64,000 nt of DNA, taken from the NCBI RefSeq assembly GCF_002127325.2, contig NC_035444.2, positions 77,621,392-77,685,391 of the forward strand, given 5' to 3'. Origin of the DNA: Helianthus annuus. Lineage: Eukaryota > Streptophyta > Magnoliopsida > Asterales > Asteraceae. Shown here one piece after another: positions 1 through 9,802 of this stretch (its first letter is position 1; every line of letters begins with the position of its first letter). The notes beneath the pieces are model-generated. The model ran no database searches and was not told the DNA's origin. It saw only the letters and a program-made list of their open reading frames with translations. The position numbers and the translations under genes are program-made.

Positions 1-49
1 TCCCATATTAAAACCTAGTTCTCTATAACCAATGGCTCTGATACCAATC
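1..49 (-). other. Element E leader with primer-binding site
   Basis: Read on the minus strand, TGGTATCAGAGCC (complement of 34-46) lies three bases inside the LTR edge at 50. It matches the initiator-methionine tRNA 3' end used as a primer-binding site by many plant LTR retrotransposons. The same arrangement occurs in elements A and B. It shows that the LTR to the right is the 5' LTR of a minus-strand element whose body lies to the left, outside the window. Confidence 0.88.
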
Positions 50-2305
50 TGTCACACCCCCAAAATCCACACGCGGAGTATCACCCCTTGGAGGCATGAC
101 TGACCAGGATCCTAACCACCAATCATATTGAACATGTAATATAATTAAGTATAGCGGAAGCCTTTAGGCAAAACTCAAACACAAGTGTTAACGTATGAAA
201 TATTAGCATTAACGATCCTTTGCCCACAACGACCTGCTCCTCCCTGTGCAAGCTCCATAATGTACCTAAGGTCCTGCAAGGCATGCAGCAAATAATCAAC
301 AAACTAGTTGAGCGAGTTCACAGAAAGTAAGTTCAGTAATGGAGTAGTATAGCAAGCATTGCGTTTGTTTATCTAGTCATGCATCGTATTAGTTCGATCA
401 TTGTTCATGTATAGTATTGATTCGTATCGCGGGCCATTTCGGCATGTATGCGAAGATTGGGGAAAGTTCCCAAGTATTCTAGACTATGTATATTTGTATC
501 GCGGCCACCCTGGCATGTGTGCGAAGTTTTAGTATATAGTTCGCAGCCTTCCCGAGGCATGTGTGCGAAGATCAGTCATAATATCGCAGCCAACCCCTGG
601 CGTGTGTGCGAAGATCAGTTCAAGTAGGTATACTAGTCTAGCTGTATCTCATCATTTACCAACCTCACCCTGAGGCTTATCTCATTAAGTTCCATTTACT
701 AAGTATGCACGTATAATCATCCAATCCCATTCCCACCCTGGGAACCCCATGCCTTGGCTGTGTGAACTCACCTTGGGTTGCTCGGCAGATACACAAAGAG
801 AAAGAGAGTTCTTGAACTAACAGTGGTCAACCACGTCCTAACAGGGTTATCACATAAGTCAGGTTCGCATATAGCACGTATATATCACATAAGCTAACAC
901 GTTGCAAGCATGCAAGGATCATAGTAAACATGTACTCGTAACAACAATCAGATAAACAATCTAAGTGTTCGGCCCAACCATAACCCGGCCCAATGACAAT
1001 AATAGCCCAATCAGATAAGCAGTCCAATTAGCAAAGATGTAAACGAGTCCAATTGTCCGGCCCAATTAGTTGGGCTCGTGTTAGTGTGTAAGTCCAATTA
1101 TGTGTCCGTGCATGGTCTCGACTCGCAACAGAGATTACGAGTCGCAACAAGGGAGATCTCGACAGATGCATATCCTTCGAGACTAGGTGGTTTCGAGTCC
1201 GGTCTCGAGTCGCAACGGGGTTACGAGTCGTAACTACTGGTCTCGGCTCATCATGGTTTAGTTACGAGTCGCAACCGGGACTCGCAACCATGGTTTCGAC
1301 TCATGCTGTTGTTGTGTGAGGTTCCGAGTCGCAACAAGACTCGAAATCTCAGTTTCGACTCGCAATCCGTGTGCCTAACAACTTGTAACAGTTTCCATGT
1401 TTCATGCAATCAGTTATGCCAATCAATTATCAATTTCCATAATTCAAATCAACTAACAGTTTCTCATGAATCCTACCAAGTATTATCGATCAAACAGGCA
1501 ATAACAACATAAATTCTTATGAACCCTAATTTAACCATCTGAACAATAATACCACTTAATCATATTAAGTTCCGGTTCCATGCACGTTCATAATCTGATT
1601 TGCAAAACATCACAGCCGATCCAAAAGACATTAACATTAAACATCATCAACAATAAAATCCGATTTCGTAACATGTGGCCGATTAGCTAACCTATCCGAC
1701 CGATCAATCAAGCAAGTTTGGCCGATTGACTAGCCGATCAACAACAACATCCTAACAATCCAGTTAACATGCATATCCAATTAACAACATATCTGATTAA
1801 CAACATATCCGATTAACAACACATCCGGCCGGTTTATAATACGTTCGGCCGATCGAACAAAGCTTAATTTAACACATAATCATTCAAAGCATGCGATCTT
1901 ATAATCATTCAATCAATAGGTCACAATTAAACACTAACCGATCGGGTAGAGGTGATTCGAATTCGGGGTTGATGTCCGGCCGTCTTGTGTTCGCGAACGA
2001 GAGGGAGAGTTTGTGTGTGTTCTTGATTGCTAAGTTTGTAAAACTAAAACCCTAGAGGTAATGTGTGTATATATGCGTGTGAAGGGAAGTGGGCCGAAAC
2101 TCCCCACTTGGGCTACCTCATGGTCTCGAGTCCAACTATATGGACCGAGTGGGTTCTTGTAAATGTTTTACTAATCGGTTCAAGTAGTAACATATACAAT
2201 TAAATCACGTAACATGTAACATTCAATCAATCAATATAATCACGTAATCACACTAGTTCAACGGTTACACGTAATGTACGGGACGGTATAGTACGAGTTG
2301 TCACA
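50..2305 (-). repeat. 5' LTR of element E (Ty3/gypsy)
   Basis: A 2,256-bp LTR with TGTCACACCCCC at its left edge and GTTGTCACA at its right edge, so on the coding strand it runs TGTGACAA to GGGTGTGACA. Long stretches match the LTRs of element B, for example 228-330 against about 39280-39400, so E and B are related families. It interrupts the integrase reading frame of element F at 2306. The expected TSD partner of AAAAC (2306-2310) lies off the left edge. Between 420 and 620 there are short repeats of the GTGTGCGAAG type. No TATA box was pinned down. Confidence 0.87.
1112..1376. repeat. Cluster of GAGTCGCAAC near-palindromes in E LTR
   Basis: About ten copies of a motif around GACTCGCAACC or GGTTNCGAGTC occur in 265 bp on both strands, for example GGTCTCGACTCGCAAC near 1114 and ACGAGTCGCAACCGGG near 1264. 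The core is shared with LTRs of A and B and the leader of D. On the element's own strand it lies roughly 1 kb inside the LTR. Confidence 0.8.
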
Positions 2306-3115
2306 AAACTTTTCATTAGCACCGCCTACCATCCTCAGACGGATGGGCAGAGTGAAAGAACGATACAGACACTGGAGGATATGTTACGGGCATGTATCAT
2401 CGACTTCGGCGGAAGTTGGGATGTTTATCTACATTTGGCCGAATTTTCGTATAACAATAGTTATCATTCGAGCATCGGCATGGCACCTTACGAGATGCTA
2501 TACGGTAGGAAGTGTAGAACCCCGGTGTGTTGGGGTGAAGTGGTTCCGTGTGAATTGGCACATAAAGACGTAACTCAAGAGAAAATTGAAGTGGTACGAG
2601 CGCATTTGAAAACAGCCCAAGATAGGCAGAAGTCATATGCCGACAAAAGACGAAGACCGATTGAATTTCAGATACGCGACATGGTTATGTTAAAGGTTTC
2701 CCCATGGAAAGGCGTTATCAGATTCAGAAAAAGAGGGAAACTAAGCCCGAGGTTTATCGGGCATTTAAAATCATCGAACGGGTTGGTAAGGTAGCCTATC
2801 GCCTTGAGCTACCGGAAGAGTTGAGTGGAATACATGGCACGTTTCATGTATCACAGCTACGAAAATGTCTAGCGGAGGAAACCTCTTATATCCATTACGA
2901 CGATATCGAGGTGGATGGTAGCCTGAATTATGCGGTAAGGCCATTAGAGATTTTAGATTGAAAGGTTAAGAACTTGCTAAATAAACAAATCGATCAAGTC
3001 AAGATCAAATGGGAGCTTAGGAAAGGTTGGGCCACTACATGGGAGTCCGAAGAGGAGATGCGACGTCTCTACCCAATACTATTCAGTACGTACTCTGGTT
3101 TCGGGGACGAAACCC
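2306..3115 (+). pseudogene. Element F pol remnant: integrase and chromodomain-like tail
   Basis: The C-terminal part of a Ty3/gypsy polyprotein. The visible sequence starts inside the integrase core at the [11 protein letters not shown] stretch that carries the catalytic glutamate, and continues through YNNSYH, GRKCRTP and the KVSPWKGV segment typical of chromovirus integrases. A one-base loss near 2770 shifts the frame. The following frame (to 2958) has the AYRLELPEEL and HGTFHVSQLRKCL segments. An in-frame TGA at 2959-2961 then interrupts a chromodomain-like tail that ends near YPILF. The upstream part was separated by the insertion of E. It is dead, but homologous at every step to the pol of A and B. 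F's orientation is plus, agreeing with the LTR that follows. Confidence 0.88.
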
Positions 3116-3132
3116 TTTTAAAGGGGTGGACT

Positions 3133-5149
3133 TTTAACACCCCGAAAATACAAATTCTTATAATACAATTATGTTGTGAATAAATAAGAAAAATAAACTT
3201 ACTAGGAATTACATTAATCTAGTTAGATGATGATTTATGAGTAGTTAAAGAGTTAAAACAAATAAAAATGAAAGTTGAGGGGCCAAAAGTGTTTAAATGG
3301 AAACTAATATTAATAAAACAAAAAAAATTAAACTCAAAACACACTTGTGTGTGTTGCTGAGATCGAACCAGACAAGGGGGGGCGACCAGGGTTCTTCAAA
3401 ACCCTAAGTTCCACAAATCTTATAGATTGAAGGTTCAAATCTGTTCTAAAACAAAATCCGAGCTCAGAATAGTGATCTCCATTGCAAGGGGGTCATAAGG
3501 TATGTAAAATTTGATAAGAAATCTCTACTTGAAATTCTCATGAATTTAGGGAATTCGAAATCTGATGATGCATGATTGTTATATGAATAGAATAGGAACG
3601 ATATAGTGTCTAGGAGTAAACCCTAGACAACAATAAGTGAAATCATGTCCAATTTCTGAGAATTTCATGAACACATTGAAGGTGATTCATGGGTTTTGTG
3701 AGAAATTGATGAACACTTGGGTTTAGAATGCAATTTAAGTGCGATTTGATTCATAGAAATTGATTTCTGAAAAATTTGATGTTTGATTCTATATGTGATA
3801 GCTCAATTGATGTTAATTTTGGCTAAGCGACAAGCCATGAACTTGAATACAAAAGATATAAAATCCTGCCCTTTTAGTGTTTGTAGAAATGCTTCAAATA
3901 AGGCTCGAAACTGAAATTTTAAAGTTAAAACGCATAATATGATGTTTTTGCAAATTATGCGATATATGATTGAAAAGAGTTCTAAACGCGTCATGATTGA
4001 ACTCTATAGGAAAAGATACCGGAGCGTCGAGTGGACAAGCCGGTGGCGATTTGTGTTTGAAAGGCGTGCTCTAAAGGTATGTAACTTGACTCGTTACATT
4101 AAGTGAATTGTTATTAAGTTATGTATAGTCATATAGTAGAATAGATGTTGCGTTGATTATAGGGACCATGCTCGTTACTTAAATCAATAGGTTAAGAATT
4201 GGCAAGACACCGTTTGGTAGTCATTATAATGGAGGATTCCATAAGATGAGCCAATGGGTCAAATAATGGGGTTAATTGTAGTGCTAGTGTTTTAATAGTT
4301 AGCGATGGCGATAACAATCACAAGAGCATTAAACCATGAGATTGGTAAGGAAATGCGGGTGATGATAAGCCCCGGGTGTTGGGTATAAGGCGCCATAGGC
4401 TTACTAGTGAAACGGTAGCAAAATGAGTGAAGCTAGAGTGGGTTGAATAATTCATAGTGATTTTTAGTCGTTCGGCCCGTAAACCAAATTTTCGGTATGG
4501 TAATTATAATAGGCACGTCGGTAATGAATTTACAGAAGTATAGGAAAAAGAATCACCTAAAACGGACTTACGAGTCAAAAGTTATGTGGATTTGAAGTTG
4601 TAAATGTTAAAATTAGGTGCTGGGCTGATATACAGCTCCAGCAAACAACATTCTGTCAAAATCACACCGTGGCGCTACGCCACAGCCAAACTAAAAACCC
4701 GTCGCGCGACGCGACGGTGGTGGCGGCACGCGACCACTGGTCGTGGTCTCCGTCGCGCGGCGCGACCACCCAAAACGGATGGATTTTGTTGTTTTTGCAT
4801 TATTTTGAGCATGGAACTTAACCAGACTTATATTTAAGGTGTCAAAACTACTCTTTTGTGTGGTTTTGACCATAGGTGACGATGGACTAAATCCGGATGG
4901 CGATCAAGCACAATTCCAAGAACCGAACACAATCTTTTGAAGCTTCCGCGATTACTTAATTAAGATCAAATCAATGTCTATGTAGTTAACACTTAAATAC
5001 TTGTTTTGTTTGGGATTCTTAAACTAGTAGCACTTGTCTAAGATGTTAACTTGGCTAAAATTTCCTCATGTTTGGTATAAAAATCACGGTTTTGGTTTAC
5101 TAAGGCTTTGTTTATAATAAAATATTGTGAAAACAAGTAGAGTGTTACA
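3133..5149 (+). repeat. 3' LTR of element F
   Basis: The purine-rich run AAAGGGGTGGA (3120-3130) after the pol remnant is a plausible polypurine tract. The following TTTAACACCCCG looks like a mutated TGTAACACCCC LTR start. The right edge is GTGTTACA at 5149, giving about 2.0 kb. No second LTR is in the window, so the ends are inferred from position and terminal style only. Sequence 5150 onward resembles repeat units of the neighbouring element G, so F probably inserted in G. Confidence 0.65.
4668..4770. repeat. GC-rich palindrome cluster in F LTR
   Basis: Four perfect short hairpins within 103 bp: GTGGCG-CTA-CGCCAC, GTCGCG-CGA-CGCGAC, CGACCA-C-TGGTCG and GTCGCG-CGG-CGCGAC. They stand in an otherwise AT-rich LTR, about 1.5 kb from its start. 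Confidence 0.85.
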
Positions 5150-5953
5150 CTGCTGAAAGGTATTGTCTGTTTTAATAAGTTCTATTTATCCTAGCGACTG
5201 TTGATTTACCATTGTTTACAACATTTGTGTCCGATGAAGTGGTAGAAGCCTGTGTTTGCCATGTAGAGTATTGTTGGTGTTTAAGTGAAGAGGTTTTAAA
5301 AAAAAATTATGCCAGAGGTTTTAAATTTGTCCTTTTGGTTTCTTGATATTTAATTTTATAGTTTTTCCATGAAAATTTATTTTTAAAATGTTTTGTATTA
5401 AATGGCTGCTGATATTTAATATGAATTTATTTGTTTATATTTTTGAAATGTTTTGCATTAAATGGCTGTTGAAAACAACTGTTTTCCTAACCTCTCTTTG
5501 AGTAAAAATTCAACAGACTGCTTAAGGGTATTGTTTGTTCTCATAGGTTCTGTTTAATCCAAGGACTGCTGACTTACCATTGTTTCCTAACATCTGTTGT
5601 TTCCCAACGGTGGTTTCCAAACACTGCTGAAGGGTATTGTCTGTTCTCATAGGTTCTGTTTAATCTAAGGACTGGTGACTTACCATTGTTGCCTAATATC
5701 TGTCATTGCCCAACAGTGGTTTCCAAACAACTGTCATCCATTATCACAGCAGATGTTCGGACGTGGACATATGTTAGCCATTAGATCTTTGTAACTTCTG
5801 ACACGTCAGCATTCACTTTTTCACTTTATAAAACCTTGTTTCATCCCCAAACTGAGGTTTTACTGTCGTCTCAAATTTAAAATTCATCAAAGCGGTTTCC
5901 ACCTTCTTCTTCAACACTTCTTCGTCAACCTCTCGCAAGTTTCAATTCCGATC
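5150..5953 (+). repeat. Leader of element G with 106-bp tandem repeat
   Basis: No gene. Two adjacent copies of a unit of about 106 bp lie at 5517-5622 and 5623-5730, sharing ACTGCTGAAGGGTATTGT and CTGACTTACCATTG type segments. A third, more divergent partial copy starts at 5150 directly after the F LTR. The 3' part (5740-5953) becomes CT-rich and leads to the ATG at 5954. Confidence 0.7.
5827..5833 (+). promoter_or_regulatory. TATA box before the element G extra ORF
   Basis: TATAAAA in the context CACTTTATAAAACC, 121 bp before the ATG at 5954 and followed by a CT-rich, leader-like stretch (CCACCTTCTTCTTCAACAC). The arrangement looks like a genuine plant core promoter and 5' UTR. Whether it is used is not shown by sequence. 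Confidence 0.5.
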
Positions 5954-7091
5954 ATGGCTCTGATAATGAAAAAGCAGCATAACTACCTTGCTATTTTTGA
6001 GAAAACCTAGAACAATACTCTCTATCATTCAATGATTGATGTTCTTACATCATCAAAATATAAGGCCATTCTTACCGCCGACGCACCCATTTACCAAGAA
6101 ACACTCCGCGATTTCTGGGCAAATGCGAATATTGAAGAACAAAACAATGTGGCATTCAGTATAACTTCAAAAGTCAGAGGTGAATCGGTTGCTATTACCC
6201 CCACTATCATATCAACAGCATTTGGGATAAACGACTTGGTAGGTAAGACATCTTTCCCGAAAAATGAGATTCAAACAGATTTGATTGAGAGGGGATATGA
6301 TGGACAGCTGAATAAGGCAACTATGTTTAAAGGTAATTTTCCACCACCAATGAAATTCCTGTTCCATACTGCCTTAATCTGTCTCTCAAATAAAACTACT
6401 TCTTTTAATGAAATACCTTTGAAAATTCAGTCATTGGGGTATGCAATTTTAACAAATACTGATTTTAACTACTCCCAGGCACTGTTTGCTGATTTGGTTG
6501 CAAATTTAAAAAACATTAAAAAGGGGAAAACTGCTGCTTTTCTTATGTTTCCTAGACTATTAAGCTACTACCTACAAAAACATGTTTCTCAAAAAGCTTT
6601 TGAAAAAGGTAAAGCTTTTAAAATGAATAGTCTAACATCTGAAACATTTACTCGCCTTATGGCTAAAGAGTCAGATGTTTCCAAAAGTGAAGCAGAGGAG
6701 AATGGGGAAATTTTAGATGAGTCCACAACTGCTCCTCAAACCTCTGTTGCTGAGCCCACTGCTCTTGGTGATCACAACACTACAACCACTGCTGTGAAAC
6801 CCCCACCAACAAAACCCAAAAAGACCAAAACAAAATCCAAAAAGCCCACCGAAACCACAAAAACGGGTCCTCTGGAAGATGAGATCCCAGAGGTTAACCC
6901 TGTGACAACACAGATGTCACTACAAACCACTATTGCTACTTCCTCACAACATGTGGAAAGATCTCAACCCTTAAACCAAATTCCTCATGATTCCTCACAA
7001 AAGGAACATGTTGTATTCACAGGGACACCACAATATGATGTCATACCCTCATATGAGAGTATGCTTAAAAGCCCTTCTCCCGGGGCAATGT
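5954..7091 (+). pseudogene. Element G extra ORF, 5' part (probable SIRE-type copia accessory ORF)
   Basis: The ATG at 5954 opens a frame that is stopped by TAG at 6008-6010 and then runs open to the insertion point of element A. Features seen: an N-terminal globular part with an IYQETLRDFWANANI segment, a FHTALICLS segment and a FLMFPRLLSYYLQKH segment, followed by a low-complexity Thr/Pro/Lys-rich stretch (KPPPTKPKKTKTKSKKP). From recall, this order resembles large accessory ORFs of SIRE-like copia elements in Asteraceae, often automatically named longin-like. Its function is unknown. A inserted in frame-neutral fashion: the coding frame continues at 16956. It could also be an orphan host-like gene, which I consider less likely. 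Confidence 0.55.
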
Positions 7092-7354
7092 TGTGACACT
7101 TCGGATTTTCCCGGGGAAACCTTTTGATGTAACTTACGTGTATATGTGTTTTTGAATGAAAATTTGATCTATTGTTGTTCATGTTATGTGTATGTATGTA
7201 TACGCGTATATAGATATATATGTGTGTTATATATATATAGGAGCCGAAACCCGACTCGAGACCGCTTGGTCTCGAGTGAACAGCAAGTGTTGGGCCGGTT
7301 AGGGCCTTGCGACCGAGAACCCAATCCGGAAACCCCTAAGCCCACTCGTGACAT

Positions 7355-7362
7355 TATATAAA
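7355..7362 (+). promoter_or_regulatory. TATA box of element A LTR
   Basis: TATATAAA in the context ACATTATATAAACC, about 260 bp from the LTR start and followed by a pyrimidine-rich tract. This sets U3 as short and most of the LTR as transcribed. The same box is at 14794-14801 in the 3' LTR. Confidence 0.7.
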
Positions 7363-8133
7363 CCAACCCTCCCCTCCCTTAATTATTTTTACAACACACC
7401 TCTCACACTCACCCTCCTACTCTCCCCTCATTTCTCCTTCACTAAAACCCTAGCACAACCCCACAACCGGCTGCAAGAACACTTTCGGATCGGCTCAAAT
7501 TCATCACCCGGGACTCCACCTCATTGTTTTCTTGCACACCCTTTGAGTACACTATAACCGGTTAGTGGTTTTAGCTCTTTTCTAGATGTTCATGTGTTAA
7601 TAATGTCACTAGGATGAATATATATTATGTGTTACTATGATTCTTGTGTATGGATGATGATTGTTTGCCATGTTTTGTGTGAATCAAAATGTGTGAAATG
7701 GATAACCGGTTAACATATTTTTGTCCGGAATGTTTAGATAGAATGAATATTCATGACTTTGGTTGAATGGTTAGCATCCGTTTATGCTTAGGAACCGAGA
7801 ATGATAATGTCTATTATGTCCGTTCATGTTGTGATGTTTAGTGATAAAATGTGTTCTAATATTTCTATGAGGGATTTGATGATTTTGTTATCCGAATGAT
7901 ATTAAAGTGAAGTTAGGGATTGAATGTTCATGAATGATGTTGAATGTTAATTGAATATGATGAACAACTTGAATGTCATATAAATATTTTCAAATATGCT
8001 TTGTTTAATCTGTTTTGTGCACATTTTAGACAAGAAAACATGTTAGTGGATATAGTACACAATTTGCATGAAATTGCAATCCTATTGGTCAGTACATTAC
8101 AGGTTCTAGAAGATTTGTTGTGCACGTAATCGC

Positions 8134-8364
8134 GGTTGCGAGTCGCAACCTTTGGTTGCGACTCGAGACCACATCAAGTCTTGTCGAGATCTCCCGGTTG
8201 CGAGTCGCAATCAACGCGTATCGAATCCGGTTGCGAGTCGTAACCACTGCTGCTAAGTCGGAACCGCCAGTTGCGAGTCGTAACCTCTGGTTGCGACTCG
8301 TAACCAAAACGTGATGAACCGAGACCTCGGTTGCGAGTCGTAACCTCGGTTGCGAGTCGCAACC
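8134..8364. repeat. Eight near-palindromes GGTTGCGASTCGYAACC in A LTR
   Basis: Eight copies in 231 bp. The first is GGTTGCGAGTCGCAACC at 8134-8150. Others start near 8154, 8196, 8229, 8269, 8289, 8329 and 8348. Each is a 17-bp inverted repeat around a single unpaired base. Both orientations occur and the spacing is irregular. The cluster is about 0.8 kb downstream of the TATA box, so it should lie in the RNA leader. Confidence 0.93.
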
Positions 8365-9519
8365 AACCTGTCTCGACTGGACTATTTTGGTGTTATTGGG
8401 CTTTAACTGTTGGGCTTTCTGTTGACTGGACTACGTGTTGTTGCTGCTGATTGTATGTTTAGGGCTGACCCAATAACCCAACTGTTTGTTGTTACGCATG
8501 TTATACGTGTTTGCTATATGTGTTTGCCGTACGTGTTCGCTATGTGTTTACTTGTACCCGACTTGACCCATATTTGGTAACCATGTTAGGACGTGGTGAC
8601 CAACATACTTGACCGGGTAAAATATCTACCGAGCAACCCAAGGTGAGTTCACAACTTAAAAGCATGCGTCCCGGTGGTTTGGGACACGAGACTAAAACAA
8701 CCCTATCCCCTTGTAAAGGGGATACCATTTACATTCCTTCCCTAGTTATTGGGAACAAACTTACTTTTCCTTCCCTTGTCATTGGGAAACCTTTTAGTTA
8801 ATTACTGTTTATACGGAATGCAACCAAACGGCACTAAACGCAACTCTATCACTCAAGTCCCTACTACATAATACCGATTAGTCGCCGGGGCCAGGCGAAC
8901 GGGTTATTAGTTGATAGCGCTATTTAGGTTTTACCAACCTCACACCGTGCCATGGTATGGGATCGGTCGTGAACTAATGTACTCAGGCATCCGTCAATGA
9001 TGATAGAACATTGACATCGGGGCATCCTGCGGAAACGCAAACGGTTACCTAGTGTTCGGTATTGGAAAAACAGTTTAGTCGCTAACTTTTGGGGTAGCTC
9101 CCCATGGCATGTATAAACGGATAAATTAACTGGTGAAACAAGTTTTTGGTAATTAAAACTGGACAACTAGTGAACTCACTCAGCATTATTGTTGACCCCT
9201 TACTGCATGTTTTGCAGGTAACCAGTGATGAAGGAGCTTGCTGCTTGGGAACGAGTAGTGTCTGTCCACCCTTGTGTTGGGTGTTACCTTATCTTGAACT
9301 ATGAACTTTGTTTAAACTACCTTACTTATGCTTCCGCTACTTATCACTGTTTGAACTTGAAACCTTAAACTCTAAACTTGATATTTGCTAATCTTATGGT
9401 TAGTAAGTATTACTTTTGTTATCAATTTAATTATTCAGTATAATTGGTGGCTGGATCCTGGTCAGTCACGCCCTCGAAGCGGGTGTTATCCGCAGGTGGA
9501 ATTTGGGGGTGTGACAGAT

Positions 9520-9532
9520 TGGTATCAGAGCC
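9520..9532 (+). other. Primer-binding site of element A
   Basis: TGGTATCAGAGCC, three bases after the LTR end, complementary to the initiator-Met tRNA 3' end. The untranslated stretch 9533-9802 that follows has no other feature I can name. Confidence 0.92.
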
Positions 9533-9802
9533 ATTGGTTATAGTGAACTTGGTTTTAAAAAGGGGGAAAATCTTTTTGAGAAAAACCAGACTATAACCCG
9601 TGACTCGTGACGACACTACACTCCAAGTGCAAGGCTCGACTTGTCTGACCTCATAGCTCGGACCCATATTTGCTTGCTTGTTTGTCTTATGCTTTCTGCT
9701 TTGTTATGCGTACTAGTTTGCCTGATTAGATAGATACGCCTCCCCTCTTCTATCTTATTCTCGCTATGTTACGACATCACACTCATACTATGTTTTCTGG
9801 TT

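Larger units (their letters stand above)
7092..9516 (+). repeat. 5' LTR of element A
   Basis: Starts TGTGACACTTCGG and ends GGGGGTGTGACA. It is nearly identical to 14531-16955. Short frames inside it are repeated in the other LTR and have no protein features. The region 7385-7530 is CT-rich and leader-like after the TATA box. 8134-8364 holds the near-palindrome cluster. Confidence 0.97.

Noticed and set aside
7146..7557. Short open frames repeated at 14585-14996
   Set aside because: They are in the two LTRs of element A and repeat only because the LTRs do. No domain is present.
8134..8364. CRISPR-like spacing of repeats
   Set aside because: Units are degenerate, occur in both orientations with irregular spacing, and the DNA is plant nuclear. 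They are LTR modules.
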